From Nocardia fluminea (GTDB lineage: Bacteria > Actinomycetota > Actinomycetes > Mycobacteriales > Mycobacteriaceae): DNA of 64,000 nt. Positions 1 to 9,496 of the stretch are shown one piece after another. Below the pieces are notes generated by a model. It was not told the DNA's origin, did not search any database, and saw only the letters and a program-made list of their open reading frames with translations. Location of the stretch: positions 1,116,001-1,180,000 of the forward strand of contig NZ_PJMW01000002.1 of the NCBI RefSeq assembly GCF_002846365.1, given 5' to 3'. Every line of letters begins with the position of its first letter. Position 1 is the stretch's first letter. The translations under genes were made by a program, and so were the position numbers.

Positions 1-2
1 TC

Positions 3-926
3 TTGCTGGCACTGGCCGTCGCGGCCTATTTCGTGGTGCGCGGCAGCCTGCGGCCACTACACCGGGTCGAAGCGACAGCGGCGGCGATCGCGGGCGGCGA
101 GCTGCATCATCGAATCCCGGTGCGCGGCAATGTCACCGAGGTCGATCGACTGTCACATTCGCTGAACAGCATGCTGACCCAGATCCAGCAGGCGTTCGCC
201 GCCACGGAGGCCTCCGAGACCGCCGCGCGCGATTCCGAGGCGAGGATGCGGCGTTTCGTGGCCGACGCCAGCCACGAACTGCGCACCCCGCTCACCACGA
301 TCCGCGGCTTCGCCGAGCTGTACCGGCAGGGTGCGACAACCGACCCGGCGATGTTCATGAACCGCATCGAACACGAGGCACAGCGCATGGGCTTGCTGGT
401 CGAAGACCTGCTCATGCTGGCCCGCCTCGACGCCCAGCGCCCGGTCGAACTGAGCCCGGTGGATCTGCTGGCACTGGCGGGCGACGCCGTGCACAGCGCC
501 CGCGCGGTAGAAGCCGCGGCGGGACAACACCGCCCGATCACCCTCGACATCGCCGAAGGCATCGGCACTTTGGAAGTTCTCGGCGACGAACACCGCCTGC
601 GTCAGGTCCTCACCAACCTCCTCGACAACGCCCGCACCCACACGCCCTACGGCACCTCGGTCACCGTCCGCCTGACCCCCACGGACGACGAGGTGCAGAT
701 CGAGGTCGTCGACACCGGCCCCGGCCTCGACCAGGCTGCGGCCGACCACGTCTTCGAACGCTTCTACCGAGCGGATACCTCGCGCACCCGCGCCAGCGGC
801 GGCACCGGCCTCGGACTGTCCATCGTGCAAGCCCTGGTAGCGGCTCACCGCGGCAGCGTCGAAGTCGCCAGTACCCAGGGCAAAGGAACGACGTTCACCG
901 TCCGCCTCCCCCGCGACCGAGCCTGA
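3..926 (+). CDS. Sensor histidine kinase, 3' part (5' end cut by window)
   Basis: This is the C-terminal part of a membrane two-component sensor kinase. The visible 307 residues open with the end of a transmembrane helix, followed by a HAMP linker (about 13-65) and a HisKA domain. The phospho-acceptor is H91 in DASHELRTP. A HATPase domain carries an N box (NLLDNA), a DTGPGL G1 box and a GGTGLGLS G2 box. The frame runs off the window start, so the extracytoplasmic sensor domain and any cognate response regulator lie upstream and are not visible. The layout resembles mycobacterial TcrY/TrcS-type kinases, but the ligand cannot be inferred. It converges on the mce4 operon with only 36 bp between stop codons. 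There is no KstR box, so a link to sterols is not supported. Confidence 0.9.
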   Translation: MLALAVAAYFVVRGSLRPLHRVEATAAAIAGGELHHRIPVRGNVTEVDRLSHSLNSMLTQIQQAFAATEASETAARDSEARMRRFVADASHELRTPLTTIRGFAELYRQGATTDPAMFMNRIEHEAQRMGLLVEDLLMLARLDAQRPVELSPVDLLALAGDAVHSARAVEAAAGQHRPITLDIAEGIGTLEVLGDEHRLRQVLTNLLDNARTHTPYGTSVTVRLTPTDDEVQIEVVDTGPGLDQAAADHVFERFYRADTSRTRASGGTGLGLSIVQALVAAHRGSVEVASTQGKGTTFTVRLPRDRA

Positions 927-962
927 CGGCCGCGAGTGGCGCCATGGCGACGAGTTCCGCGG

Positions 963-1448
963 TCAGACCGGCGTGACCTGGGAGACCAGCCAGCGGTCGT
1001 CGGACTTGTCCAGGGTGACCCGCACGCGGCTGCCGGAGGTCGCGCCGTCCGGGGTGTCCTTGCTGGTGGTCAGCTGGTTCAGGTAGAGCAGCACCACGGC
1101 GTGCTCGGGCTCGGCGGAGACGACGCCCTCGGCCTGGGTGGTGGCCTTGACGGTGAGCTGCTTCTCCTTGGCGCCCGGCGCGATGGCTTCCTTGATGAGC
1201 TTCAGGTAGTCGTTGCGGAACGCCTCGGTCAGGCCGTCGGCCGCCTTCGGCAGTTCGGTGTCGACGGTGGCCGGCTCGTAGGTGAACATGGCGCTGACCG
1301 TGCGGCTTGCCGCGCTCATCGCGTCGGAGCGGGCCTGCTCGGTCCGGTCGTGCTGCCAGAGCTGATAGCCGCTCACACCGAGCACGATCGCGGCGATCAG
1401 GCCGAGGGCGGCGAGGCCGCCGAAGACGATCTTCATACGCTGGCTCAT
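963..1448 (-). CDS. mas4B: Mce-associated membrane protein (Mas4B type)
   Basis: A 161-residue protein with one N-terminal transmembrane helix (about 7-29, rich in A/I/V/L) and an extracytoplasmic domain, the usual form of the small Mce-associated proteins encoded after mceF genes (Rv3492c position in M. tuberculosis). The known role of the family is assembly or stability of Mce transporter complexes; it is not an enzyme. The ATG overlaps the stop of the preceding gene as ATGA, so it is translationally coupled and is the last gene of the mce4 operon. The assignment to Mce4 rests on position; sequence alone says only Mce-associated. Confidence 0.85.
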   Translation of the reverse strand: MSQRMKIVFGGLAALGLIAAIVLGVSGYQLWQHDRTEQARSDAMSAASRTVSAMFTYEPATVDTELPKAADGLTEAFRNDYLKLIKEAIAPGAKEKQLTVKATTQAEGVVSAEPEHAVVLLYLNQLTTSKDTPDGATSGSRVRVTLDKSDDRWLVSQVTPV

Positions 1449-2275
1449 CCCACGAACTCCACCTTCGACACGGTCATTCCGGTGTCGCCGTTGGACACCG
1501 TGACCCGGAACCGGTACTGCCGCGATTGTGGTTCGGGCGAGCCGTTGTTGCTCACCATCTGCTTGGCGGCGACGAGCACCTGTGCGGAGTCGCCGTCAGC
1601 GGTGACGACGCCCGACTCGACCACCTCGCCGGTGGAGACCACGTTCGCCTGCTTGACGACATCCATGAACGGATCGACGCGACCGTCGAACTCGGTCTTG
1701 AAATCACCGGAGGCGACCGACAGGATCCGGTCGATGTCCTCCTTGGCCGTCTCGGCGCGGATCGTGGTGAGGTTCAGCACGGCCTGGCGGGCGGTCTCGG
1801 TGTACTGCGCGCGCAGGTCCTCGTCCTTGTTCGCCGAGTAGGCGGTGAAGGCGGCGAAGCCGGCACCGGCGACCAGGGCGAGCACGAGCACGATCGCCGC
1901 GGCGAGTGCCAGGATGCGGCCGCGCGAGCCCGGTGCCTTGTCGTCGGCGGACTTGGTCAGGTCGACCGGCTCGCTCGCCGGGGGCCGCACGGCGTCGTCC
2001 TCGGACTTCACGGTGACCTCCGCGGACTCCACGGTGGTCGCGGCCGAAGATGAGCCCGTCGCAGACTTCGCGCGGGCGTCGGCGGGCTTCGCTGTGGCGC
2101 CCTCGGACGTCGCGGGAGCGTCGGCGACCTTCACCGTCACCGCGCCGCTCACGTCGACCGGTGATGCGGTTTCGCTCTTACCGATGGTGACCGTCTCGGC
2201 CGCCGTCTCCCCGACCGGCGGACCGGCCGTGCGTGCGGCCCGCCTGCGCGGGCGGCGGTTGTCGTTGTCGTTCAT
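1445..2275 (-). CDS. mas4A: Mce-associated membrane protein (Mas4A type)
   Basis: About 276 residues. The first 120 or so are Arg-, Ala-, Thr- and Lys-rich and look disordered (cytoplasmic tail, RRPRRRAARTAG near the start). One transmembrane helix follows, then an extracytoplasmic domain similar in layout to Mas4B. It corresponds to Rv3493c by position. A longer reading frame exists upstream, but the ATG at 2275 overlaps the mce4F stop as ATGA, the junction style of this whole operon, so I use that start. Probable role: accessory subunit of the Mce4 sterol importer. The long charged tail is typical of actinobacterial Mas proteins and could contact cytoplasmic partners; that is inference. Confidence 0.85.
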   Translation of the reverse strand: MNDNDNRRPRRRAARTAGPPVGETAAETVTIGKSETASPVDVSGAVTVKVADAPATSEGATAKPADARAKSATGSSSAATTVESAEVTVKSEDDAVRPPASEPVDLTKSADDKAPGSRGRILALAAAIVLVLALVAGAGFAAFTAYSANKDEDLRAQYTETARQAVLNLTTIRAETAKEDIDRILSVASGDFKTEFDGRVDPFMDVVKQANVVSTGEVVESGVVTADGDSAQVLVAAKQMVSNNGSPEPQSRQYRFRVTVSNGDTGMTVSKVEFVG

Positions 2276-3675
2276 CGTTGCTGCTCCTCCAACATCGCCT
2301 GCCAACTGGCCGGCACGGTGCCCGACCCGTCCTCGGCGATGTCACCTTGGCGGTACGTGCGTCCGTCCGTGCCCAGATAGCTGCCCGTGGACGGATCATA
2401 GGGGCGCGCTGCGGCGGGCGTCACAGCGCCCGTCGATGCGCCTGCCGGTGCCGACGCCGGAGCGACCGGCTGAACCGGCCCGAACGGCGGGTTGTTGCCT
2501 TCCGGCACGAACCCGGTCCGGCACAGTTCGGGCGTGGGCGCCCGGACGCCGGGGAACTCCATGCACGGCGTGTTGCGGATGCCGCGTACCTCGATATTCG
2601 AGTCCTGCGGCACCTTGCAGTACAGCCCGGGTGGAGTATCCATCGGGGTCAGATCGCTCGGTTCCCGCCGCTGATCCGCGGGCAGGAAGCCGGTGGTGCA
2701 GGCGGGCGGGTCGTGGACAACGGTCATGAAGTCGACCATCACGCCGTATTTCGCCGGTCCTCGGATGGCGGTCCGCAGCGCCGCGATCAGCGGCGGGAAG
2801 ACGACCAGGAGCTGTTCCACACTCGCGTTGTAGATCACGCCGACCTGCCCGAGGCTCACCAGATTGCTGGCCAGCAGCGGCAGGGTGGGGCGCAGGGACT
2901 GGAACTGCGCGGTCACCGTCTCCATCGCGGAAGGACCGTTGTTCAACAGGCTCCGCAGCGCCGGATCGTGCTCGCGCAGCTGGTCGGTGAGGGTGGCCAG
3001 ATCCGCTGTCCAGGAACGGATATCGTCGGCGGAGCGGGTCTGGGTGTCCAGCAGCGGACCGATTTGGTCGAGCAGTTTCTTGGTCGGCTCGATATCGCTC
3101 TCGGCCTGCTGCACCAGCAGCGCGGCCGAGTCCATGAACCGCTGCAGATCGGGCCCGGCACCGTTGAACGCGAGAAACGCCTCGTCGATCACCTGGCGCA
3201 GCCGGGTGTCGGCGACCGTCGCGAGCAACTTGTCGGCCTGGTCGAGCATCGCGCCGACGTCCTGCGGCAGGTGCGTGCGCGATTCGGGGATCACCGAGCC
3301 GTCGCGCAGGTTCCCGTCGGCCGGTTGATCGGTGGGCACCAGGTCTACGTACTGCTCGCCGATGGCCGAGACACTGCGCACCCAGGCGCTCGAATCGGCG
3401 GGGACCTTGTAGTCGCTGTCGATCGACAGATCGGCTTCGACCCCGGCCGTCGTCAGACGCACCGCCTCGACCTTGCCGATGTTCTGCCCGCGGTAGGAGA
3501 CATTGGCGGTGGGATAGAGCCCACCGGTAGCGGCCAGCTGCACGGTCACCGCGTACCGGCCGATCCCCAACATCGCGGGCACCTGCACGTAGGCACCGCC
3601 CATCACGACGAGACCGATCACGGTGAGCACCGCGAAGATCGCGAGCTGGGCTCGCACGAACCGGGTGAGTTTCAT
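2272..3675 (-). CDS. mce4F: Mce family protein Mce4F
   Basis: A 467-residue MlaD/Mce-domain protein. A transmembrane helix lies at about 8-32, the Mce domain at about 38-120, then a helical region (about 130-310) that in the family forms the periplasmic needle or tunnel. A Pro/Ala-rich tail of about 80 residues is likely extended in the cell envelope. It is the last of six Mce proteins, as expected for the F subunit. Mce4A-F with YrbE4A/B is the cholesterol importer of mycobacteria and Rhodococcus (established for Mce4). ATG 3675 overlaps the mce4E stop as ATGA. The Mce4 class, rather than Mce1-3, is inferred from the adjoining KstR-type sterol genes. Confidence 0.9.
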   Translation of the reverse strand: MKLTRFVRAQLAIFAVLTVIGLVVMGGAYVQVPAMLGIGRYAVTVQLAATGGLYPTANVSYRGQNIGKVEAVRLTTAGVEADLSIDSDYKVPADSSAWVRSVSAIGEQYVDLVPTDQPADGNLRDGSVIPESRTHLPQDVGAMLDQADKLLATVADTRLRQVIDEAFLAFNGAGPDLQRFMDSAALLVQQAESDIEPTKKLLDQIGPLLDTQTRSADDIRSWTADLATLTDQLREHDPALRSLLNNGPSAMETVTAQFQSLRPTLPLLASNLVSLGQVGVIYNASVEQLLVVFPPLIAALRTAIRGPAKYGVMVDFMTVVHDPPACTTGFLPADQRREPSDLTPMDTPPGLYCKVPQDSNIEVRGIRNTPCMEFPGVRAPTPELCRTGFVPEGNNPPFGPVQPVAPASAPAGASTGAVTPAAARPYDPSTGSYLGTDGRTYRQGDIAEDGSGTVPASWQAMLEEQQR

Positions 3676-4952
3676 CGACCCGCCCCTTCCTGACCGGGCA
3701 GCGGCGCGGTGATACCGGGGATGGCGGGCAGGCCAGGAATGGCAGGCAGCCCTGGGATGCTGGGTACGGGAGCCGGTGCGGCCGAGAAGGGCGCGGTGGC
3801 CGGGTCAGCGGCATCGGTGGCGGTCGACGGCGCGAACGAGCCGACGACACCCTCCACCCCACCGAAACGACCGCCGAGTGACGTTCCGGTGAGCCAGTTG
3901 CTGTCGAGACGACTGGCGGTCAGGTCGAACGTGATGAACAAGTTCATGTAGTCGCCCATGATCGCGTTATCGATGTTGCGGATCGGGAACGGGAACGTCG
4001 GCAGGATGCCCAGCGCCTGGGTGAGGTTGTTCCCGGTGTCGGCGAGCGTCTGCAGCACGGGACCGAGACTGCGGAGATTGGCCACCAGGTCGTCGCCGCT
4101 GGTCTTGATGAGCCGTTCGCTGACGTCGCCGAGCTCACCGAGCCCGGTGATCGCCGCGGTGATGTTCGCCGACCGATCGGCCAACGCGGTGAGCGCGGGA
4201 TGGATCTGTTCGATCGCCTCGGCGATCACATCCTTCTGCCCGGCCAGCTCGACCGTGAGCCGGTCCAGGCCCTCCATCGCGGCGATGATGCTGCCGGTCT
4301 GCCGGTCCAAGCCGGTGGTCAGCTCGTTGAGCTGCGGCAACAGGTCGGCGATGTCGTCCTCGCGACCGTTGAGCATCGCGTTCAGTTCGGTGGTGATCGT
4401 CTCGAGCTGCGCGATACCGCCGCCGTTGAGCACCACCGACAGCGAGGACAGCACCTGCTCGGTGGTCGGATAGGCGCCTGCCCGATCGAGCGGGATGACG
4501 TCGCCGTCACGCAGCTCACCGCTGGGCGCGCCGGTCGTCGGCGCGGACAACTCGACGTGGTTGCTGCCGAGCAGACTGGTCTGGCCGATCTTGGCGATCG
4601 CGTTGGCGGGCAGGCGGACATCGGGGTTGAGCGAGACCGTCACCAGCGCGTGCCAGCCCTCGACCTCGATATCGGTGACGTTGCCGACCTCGACGTCGTC
4701 CACCCGCACCGGCGAATTCCGGGTCAGGGTGGTGACATTGGGCATCTGGATCCGCACGGTGTAGGAGCCGGCCATGCGTCCCTCGGAGCCGGGCATGGGC
4801 AGGGAGTTGAGCCCGTCCCATTGACAGCCGGTGGTGCTGAGCGCGACGGCGACGCCGACGGCCAGCCCGGCGAATATGCGTTGCCGCCTCTGGCTCACGG
4901 CCGCCTCGATTCTGGACTGACTGAAAGGTGCGACGAAGGAGGGAAAGTTCAC
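3672..4952 (-). CDS. mce4E: Mce family lipoprotein Mce4E (LprN type)
   Basis: A Mce-domain protein whose N-terminus is a signal peptide ending in LSTTGC rather than a plain anchor. That fits the E subunit of Mce operons (LprN in M. tuberculosis), which is a lipoprotein; the lipobox is imperfect (Thr at -3). The Mce domain starts around residue 65 (motif TLTRNSPVRVDDVEVG), followed by a long helical region and a Pro-rich tail. Start choice: GTG 4952 overlaps the mce4D stop as GTGA and has an AGGAGGG ribosome site six bases upstream. A second GTG at 4898, 18 codons in, would give a more typical short signal peptide but lacks a good ribosome site. Role: envelope subunit of the sterol importer. 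Confidence 0.88.
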   Translation of the reverse strand: MNFPSFVAPFSQSRIEAAVSQRRQRIFAGLAVGVAVALSTTGCQWDGLNSLPMPGSEGRMAGSYTVRIQMPNVTTLTRNSPVRVDDVEVGNVTDIEVEGWHALVTVSLNPDVRLPANAIAKIGQTSLLGSNHVELSAPTTGAPSGELRDGDVIPLDRAGAYPTTEQVLSSLSVVLNGGGIAQLETITTELNAMLNGREDDIADLLPQLNELTTGLDRQTGSIIAAMEGLDRLTVELAGQKDVIAEAIEQIHPALTALADRSANITAAITGLGELGDVSERLIKTSGDDLVANLRSLGPVLQTLADTGNNLTQALGILPTFPFPIRNIDNAIMGDYMNLFITFDLTASRLDSNWLTGTSLGGRFGGVEGVVGSFAPSTATDAADPATAPFSAAPAPVPSIPGLPAIPGLPAIPGITAPLPGQEGAGR

Positions 4953-6211
4953 CGCTGCCCTCCTGGAACGGCGAGCCCGGCAAGACCTTCGGGCACGGTG
5001 ACCGGCGCGGCGGTGGGCGCCGCGGTCGGCTGGCCTGCACCGGCCAGGCTGGGCTCGCTGTACACCAGCTGGTCGGGGAACGCCTGGACGCCGCCGACCG
5101 GGTTCGTCATGATCGGCACGTAATTCATTGCCAGCGAACTGATCACCGGGGCAAGGAACTCCGCGCACAGATCCGCGGACCTGTCGGAGTTGTTGTACTC
5201 GAGTGCCCGGATCGAACCACACAGGAAGCTGAGCGGACTGGCCGAGTTGTTCAGCGCGACCGAGCCGGTGAGCGAGCCCTGAGCGGGCTTGTAGAGCTGG
5301 TAGAAGTTCACCATCGCGGTCGGGCCGGAGTGCAGCACCTGTTCGAGCTGCGGCCGCTTGTCGACCAGCGTCTGGGTGACATCGGCGAGCTTCTCGACGC
5401 CCTCGGTCAGTTCACCCCCGGTGCCGTCGAGGAACCGCTTCACATCGGCCAGTGCCACATCGAGGCTGTCCAGACCGGTGCCGAGATCCTCCGACGCGCC
5501 CGCCAGCACCGAGGACACCGAAGCCAGCCGGCCGCTGAACTGCACGATCTGCTCGTTGCTCGCCGAGAGCACCTCTACGAACTTCTGCAGGTTGCGGATG
5601 GTGCCGAAAAGGTCTGTTCGCCCGTCGGACAGCGTGGTCACGGTCGCGGACAGTTCACGCAGGGTGTCGCGGAACTTCTGGCCGTTGCCGTCGAGGTTCT
5701 CGGCCGCGGTGTCGACGAAGCGGCCGAAGGAGCCCTGCTTGTCGTCACCGACCGGCCCGAGCGCCGTGGACAGTTTGGTCAGTTCGGCCTTGATCTCGTC
5801 CCACTCCACGGGCACCGCGGTGCGGTCGAGCGGAATCTGCGCACCGTCGGCCAGCTTGGGGCCGCCGCTGTAGGCGGGCGCGATCTGCACGAAGCGGGCC
5901 GATACCAGCGACGGCGCGATGATCACCGCGCGTGCGTCCGCGGGCAGGTCGACGCTGCTGTCGATGCTCATCTTCACCCGCGTCTTGCCCTGGCCCGGTT
6001 CGATCGAGTCGATGCTGCCGACGGTGACGCCGAGTACCCGGACCTCATCGCCTTCGTACAGACCGGTGGTGGAGGTGAACGCCGCGGTCACCGTGTTCTT
6101 TCCGCCGCCGGTGACGAAGTAGACGGCCACGGCGATCAACGCCGCGACGATGACCACCGCTACGGCGATCGTCCAGCGCGGCAACCCGCGTACCTGCTGA
6201 ATCGAGCTCAT
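4949..6211 (-). CDS. mce4D: Mce family protein Mce4D
   Basis: 420 residues: transmembrane helix at about 12-37, Mce/MlaD domain at about 40-125 (TGLYEGDEVRVLGVTVG is the typical start), then helical coiled-coil-like segments and a C-terminal region. ATG 6211 overlaps the mce4C stop as ATGA. Fourth Mce subunit of the sterol importer; in the family the six subunits form one hetero-hexameric tunnel across the periplasmic space. The last 30 residues are Ala/Pro-rich. No unusual features. Confidence 0.9.
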   Translation of the reverse strand: MSSIQQVRGLPRWTIAVAVVIVAALIAVAVYFVTGGGKNTVTAAFTSTTGLYEGDEVRVLGVTVGSIDSIEPGQGKTRVKMSIDSSVDLPADARAVIIAPSLVSARFVQIAPAYSGGPKLADGAQIPLDRTAVPVEWDEIKAELTKLSTALGPVGDDKQGSFGRFVDTAAENLDGNGQKFRDTLRELSATVTTLSDGRTDLFGTIRNLQKFVEVLSASNEQIVQFSGRLASVSSVLAGASEDLGTGLDSLDVALADVKRFLDGTGGELTEGVEKLADVTQTLVDKRPQLEQVLHSGPTAMVNFYQLYKPAQGSLTGSVALNNSASPLSFLCGSIRALEYNNSDRSADLCAEFLAPVISSLAMNYVPIMTNPVGGVQAFPDQLVYSEPSLAGAGQPTAAPTAAPVTVPEGLAGLAVPGGQR

Positions 6212-7275
6212 CGCGGGGGATCCTCCTCAGTAGGAGCGATGTACGGCGTCCTCGGATGGGTGAAGATATCGATCAGGTCCTGTGGCACCTGTTCCGGCCA
6301 GACCAAAGCGTCGACGAGCGGGCGCAATTCGGTACTGGTCGCGTTCACCACGTAGGCGTTGAACCAGGGCCCGTTGCCGACCTGCTCGCCGAGCGCGGCG
6401 GCGTAGGGGCCGAGGCCGTCGAGGGCTCCGTTGAGGTTCTGTTCGTTGCGCTGCAGTAGGGCCAGTACCGAATTCAGCCGGTCCAGCGTCGGCCGCATCT
6501 GGGGTTCGTTGTCGGCGACCAGTCCCGAGAGCTGCCTGGCCACATCGTCGATGTAGACGATGAGCTGGTTGATCGCGGCCCGGCGCCGGTCGAGCTCGCC
6601 GAGCAGCTCGTTGCCGTCGAGGAGCAGCGTATTGAGCTGGGTGCTGCGGTCGGCCAGGATCTTGGTGACGTTCTGCGCCCGGGCCAGCAGGTCGGTCAGC
6701 GCCTGGTCGCGCACATTGATGCTGCGCGACAGGGCTGTCACACCGTCGAGCGCGTTGCGCAGCGGGCCGGGCGTGTCGGCGAAGGCCGCCGACAGGGTGT
6801 CGAGGGTCTGGTCGACCTGATCCAGATCGAGATCGCGCACGGTCCCACCGAGATCGCTCAGCGCTTCGTTGAGCGAATAGGGCGAGGTGGTGCGGTCGAC
6901 CGGGATGGTGTCGCCGGTGCCGATCGCGCCGGGACCGGTCGGGACCACATCCAGCGACTTGCGGCCGAGGACCGTGTTGGTCTTGATCGCGGCAGTGGTC
7001 TTCTCCCCCAGCACGATCGACTCGTCGAGGTCGAACTTCACCAGGACTTTGTCACCGTCGAGGCTGACCTGCCGCACCTCGCCGGAACGCACACCGGCCA
7101 CATGCACCGGGTCGCCCTTCACCAGGCCGCCCGCGTCGAGGAAGTTCGCGGTGAAGGTCGCTCCGGACCGGATGAAGGGCAGTTCGGTGAATTGCAGCGT
7201 CGCGAGCGAAATCGTCACCACCAGCACCACGCCGACGATGCCGATCGTCGCCGACGGCGACTTGTTCTCATTCAT
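6208..7275 (-). CDS. mce4C: Mce family protein Mce4C
   Basis: About 355 residues from ATG 7275 (MNENKSPSA). The open frame extends much further upstream, but that part is antisense-like and overlaps mce4B completely, so the ATG that overlaps the mce4B stop by 8 bp is the sensible start. A transmembrane helix lies at about 11-29, then the Mce domain (DAGGLVKGDPVHVAGVRSG) and helical region, with a short tail compared with mce4D-F. Third Mce subunit of the sterol import complex. Confidence 0.9.
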   Translation of the reverse strand: MNENKSPSATIGIVGVVLVVTISLATLQFTELPFIRSGATFTANFLDAGGLVKGDPVHVAGVRSGEVRQVSLDGDKVLVKFDLDESIVLGEKTTAAIKTNTVLGRKSLDVVPTGPGAIGTGDTIPVDRTTSPYSLNEALSDLGGTVRDLDLDQVDQTLDTLSAAFADTPGPLRNALDGVTALSRSINVRDQALTDLLARAQNVTKILADRSTQLNTLLLDGNELLGELDRRRAAINQLIVYIDDVARQLSGLVADNEPQMRPTLDRLNSVLALLQRNEQNLNGALDGLGPYAAALGEQVGNGPWFNAYVVNATSTELRPLVDALVWPEQVPQDLIDIFTHPRTPYIAPTEEDPPR

Positions 7276-8296
7276 TGGGCGTGCACCTTCCGGTCGCCTG
7301 CAGACCCGGCATGTGTATTTCCATCGGCTTGCCGTCGGGACCGGTGACCAGAATGTTGGTACCGCAGATGTACAGCTGCAGGAAGGAGCCGTAGGCACCG
7401 ATCCGGATGAGCTTCTTGTAGGTGTCGGGCAGTTTTCCGAGCACCCACTCGATGTGGTCGGAATCCTCGTCCAGGTTCGTGGCGAGCCTGCCGGTCTGCT
7501 CGATGGTGTTGCGGAGGTCGGGACGGGCCTGCACCAGCAGGTCGTTGATCTCCTTGGTCGCGCCCGCGATCCGCGGCAACGCGTTGCCGATCGGGTCGCG
7601 CTGTGCGGACAGGTCGCTGACCAGGCGCTGCAGTTCCTCGATGGTGGTGGCGAAATTGTCACCGCGATCATCGATGGTGGCGAGGACGGTATTGAGGTTG
7701 TCGATCACGCTGCCGATCAGCGCGTCCCGGTCCGCCAGGGTCTTGGCGAAACTCCCGCCGCTGTTCAGCAGTGAGACCAGCGTGCCGCCCTGCCCCTGGA
7801 AGATCTGCAACAGCGCCGCGGTGAGATCGTTGACCTGCGCTGGGTCGAGCCCGCGCAGCAGCGGCTTGAAGCCGCCGAGCAGCAGATCCAGATCGAGCGC
7901 GGGCGTGGTCTGCGCGAGGTCGATGGTGTCACCAGCGGAGAGCCGCCGCGCCGAGCCCGGCCCCTCCAGCAGTTCCAGGTAGCGATCGCCGACGAGGTTC
8001 TCGTACTTGATCGCCGCCCGAGTGCTGGCCAGCACCGCGTACTTGGTGTCGACATCGAACGCGACGTGGGCGAGGTCGTCGTCGCCGACCTTCACCGAGG
8101 TCACCGAACCCACCGGCACACCGGCGATGCGCACCTTGGCGCCGGGCAGCATGCCCGACGAGCTGGTGAACACCGCGTGATAGCCGTCCTCACTGGAGAA
8201 CCGCGCCTGACTCAAGACGATCGCCAGGCCGGCGAAGACCAGCGTCATCACCACGGTGAAGATCGCCAGCTTGACCGTCGTCCCCGTGTTCCTCAC
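7268..8296 (-). CDS. mce4B: Mce family protein Mce4B
   Basis: 342 residues from GTG 8296, which overlaps the mce4A stop as GTGA. An N-terminal transmembrane helix (about 8-30) is followed by the Mce domain with the typical SSSGMLPGAKVRIAGVPVG stretch and helical needle segments. The C-terminal end is short and has two Cys (in LYICGTN and GRCTPNE) that may form a disulfide; a similar Cys pair is common in Mce B subunits. Second Mce subunit of the sterol import system. Confidence 0.9.
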   Translation of the reverse strand: MRNTGTTVKLAIFTVVMTLVFAGLAIVLSQARFSSEDGYHAVFTSSSGMLPGAKVRIAGVPVGSVTSVKVGDDDLAHVAFDVDTKYAVLASTRAAIKYENLVGDRYLELLEGPGSARRLSAGDTIDLAQTTPALDLDLLLGGFKPLLRGLDPAQVNDLTAALLQIFQGQGGTLVSLLNSGGSFAKTLADRDALIGSVIDNLNTVLATIDDRGDNFATTIEELQRLVSDLSAQRDPIGNALPRIAGATKEINDLLVQARPDLRNTIEQTGRLATNLDEDSDHIEWVLGKLPDTYKKLIRIGAYGSFLQLYICGTNILVTGPDGKPMEIHMPGLQATGRCTPNE

Positions 8297-9492
8297 CGCG
8301 TCACTCCCGGCAGTCCGTCCAGCAGCAGCTGGAATACCTTTGGCACACCGTGGAATTCGTACTGGGTATTCGGCGTATACGGCGCACCCTGGTTGGTATC
8401 TGTCACCAGATAGTTCGAATGGCTTTCCGGTACCCGGTCCACCACACCCTCACAGCGCGGGCCACCGGTGGCGTTCACCTTGGGCAGGTCGTTCGGGTAG
8501 GAGTAGGGCTGGCTACCCGGCATCACGCTCGCGTTCATGCCGACACCCGGCAGCAGCCCGCCCATCATGTCCTCGGCGATCGGCACCAGCGGGCCGAGGC
8601 CGTTGATGACGCAGCTCAGTGCGGGCGCGTATTCGAACAGCAGGGCGGTCGTCGGCCGCAGCAGGTCGAGCGCGGTCACCAGATCGTGCTCGTTCTCGCG
8701 CAGTACCGATCCCACCGTGTCGGACAGCCCGATCACATTGACCAGCACGTTGTCGAGCTGGCCCTGCATCTCGGAGATGGTCTGCGAGGTGCCGGTCGCG
8801 TTGTCGACGGTGCGCAACAGCGGGTCCGAGACCTCGGCGTAGAGGTCGGTCACCGCGGCGGTCTTGTCCAGATCCGCTTGCAGCGTCGGCAGGTATGGGT
8901 TGAGTTCGCGCAGATAGCGATCCGAGCGCACCAGCAGATCGCCGAACTTGTCGCCACGACCTTCCAGCGCGGTGCCGAGCGCGGTCAGCGTGGCGTTGAG
9001 CTTCTCCGGTTCTATTTGGGCGAGCACATCGGACAGGTGCTGGAACAGCGTGTTGAATTCCACCGTCACGGAGCTGGCCGCCACCGTGCTGCCGGGCTTC
9101 AGCGAGCTCGACGAAGGCTGCTCGGGGACAACGAAATTCACGTACTTGGCACCGAACACCGTGGTGGAACGAATGTCGACACCCGCGTTCGACGGCACCA
9201 GCTTGAGCTGTTCGGGGTCGACCTCGAGCAGGATCTGCGCGCCGTCGTCGCGCAGGTTGATCTCGGCGACGCGGCCGATCTCGACGCCGCGCACCTTGAC
9301 CTTGGCGTCGGGGTCGAGCACCAGGCCGGAGCGCGGAGCGTCGACCAGCACCTGAGCGGTGGTGGTGAACGCGCCTTGGAAGAGGGCGAACGCGAAAGCC
9401 ACGAGCCCGATGAGCAAGCCGACCATTGTGAGCGCGGCGAGCTTGCGCCCGAGCCCGCCCTGCAATGCGGCAACGATCCGTGAAGTGTCCAT
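8293..9492 (-). CDS. mce4A: Mce family protein Mce4A
   Basis: 399 residues. The first Mce gene after the two YrbE permeases, as expected for the A subunit. A transmembrane helix is seen at about 17-39, then the Mce domain (VLDPDAKVKVRGVEIGRV). Helical segments follow, then a Gly/Pro-rich C-terminal domain with two Cys (in ALSCVINGLG and GPRCEGVVD), plausibly disulfide-linked. GTG 9495 immediately precedes ATG 9492 in frame and either could be used. The M. tuberculosis Mce4A counterpart is linked to cholesterol uptake; specificity here is inferred from the KstR-box context. Confidence 0.9.
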   Translation of the reverse strand: MDTSRIVAALQGGLGRKLAALTMVGLLIGLVAFAFALFQGAFTTTAQVLVDAPRSGLVLDPDAKVKVRGVEIGRVAEINLRDDGAQILLEVDPEQLKLVPSNAGVDIRSTTVFGAKYVNFVVPEQPSSSSLKPGSTVAASSVTVEFNTLFQHLSDVLAQIEPEKLNATLTALGTALEGRGDKFGDLLVRSDRYLRELNPYLPTLQADLDKTAAVTDLYAEVSDPLLRTVDNATGTSQTISEMQGQLDNVLVNVIGLSDTVGSVLRENEHDLVTALDLLRPTTALLFEYAPALSCVINGLGPLVPIAEDMMGGLLPGVGMNASVMPGSQPYSYPNDLPKVNATGGPRCEGVVDRVPESHSNYLVTDTNQGAPYTPNTQYEFHGVPKVFQLLLDGLPGVTR

Positions 9493-9496
9493 CACG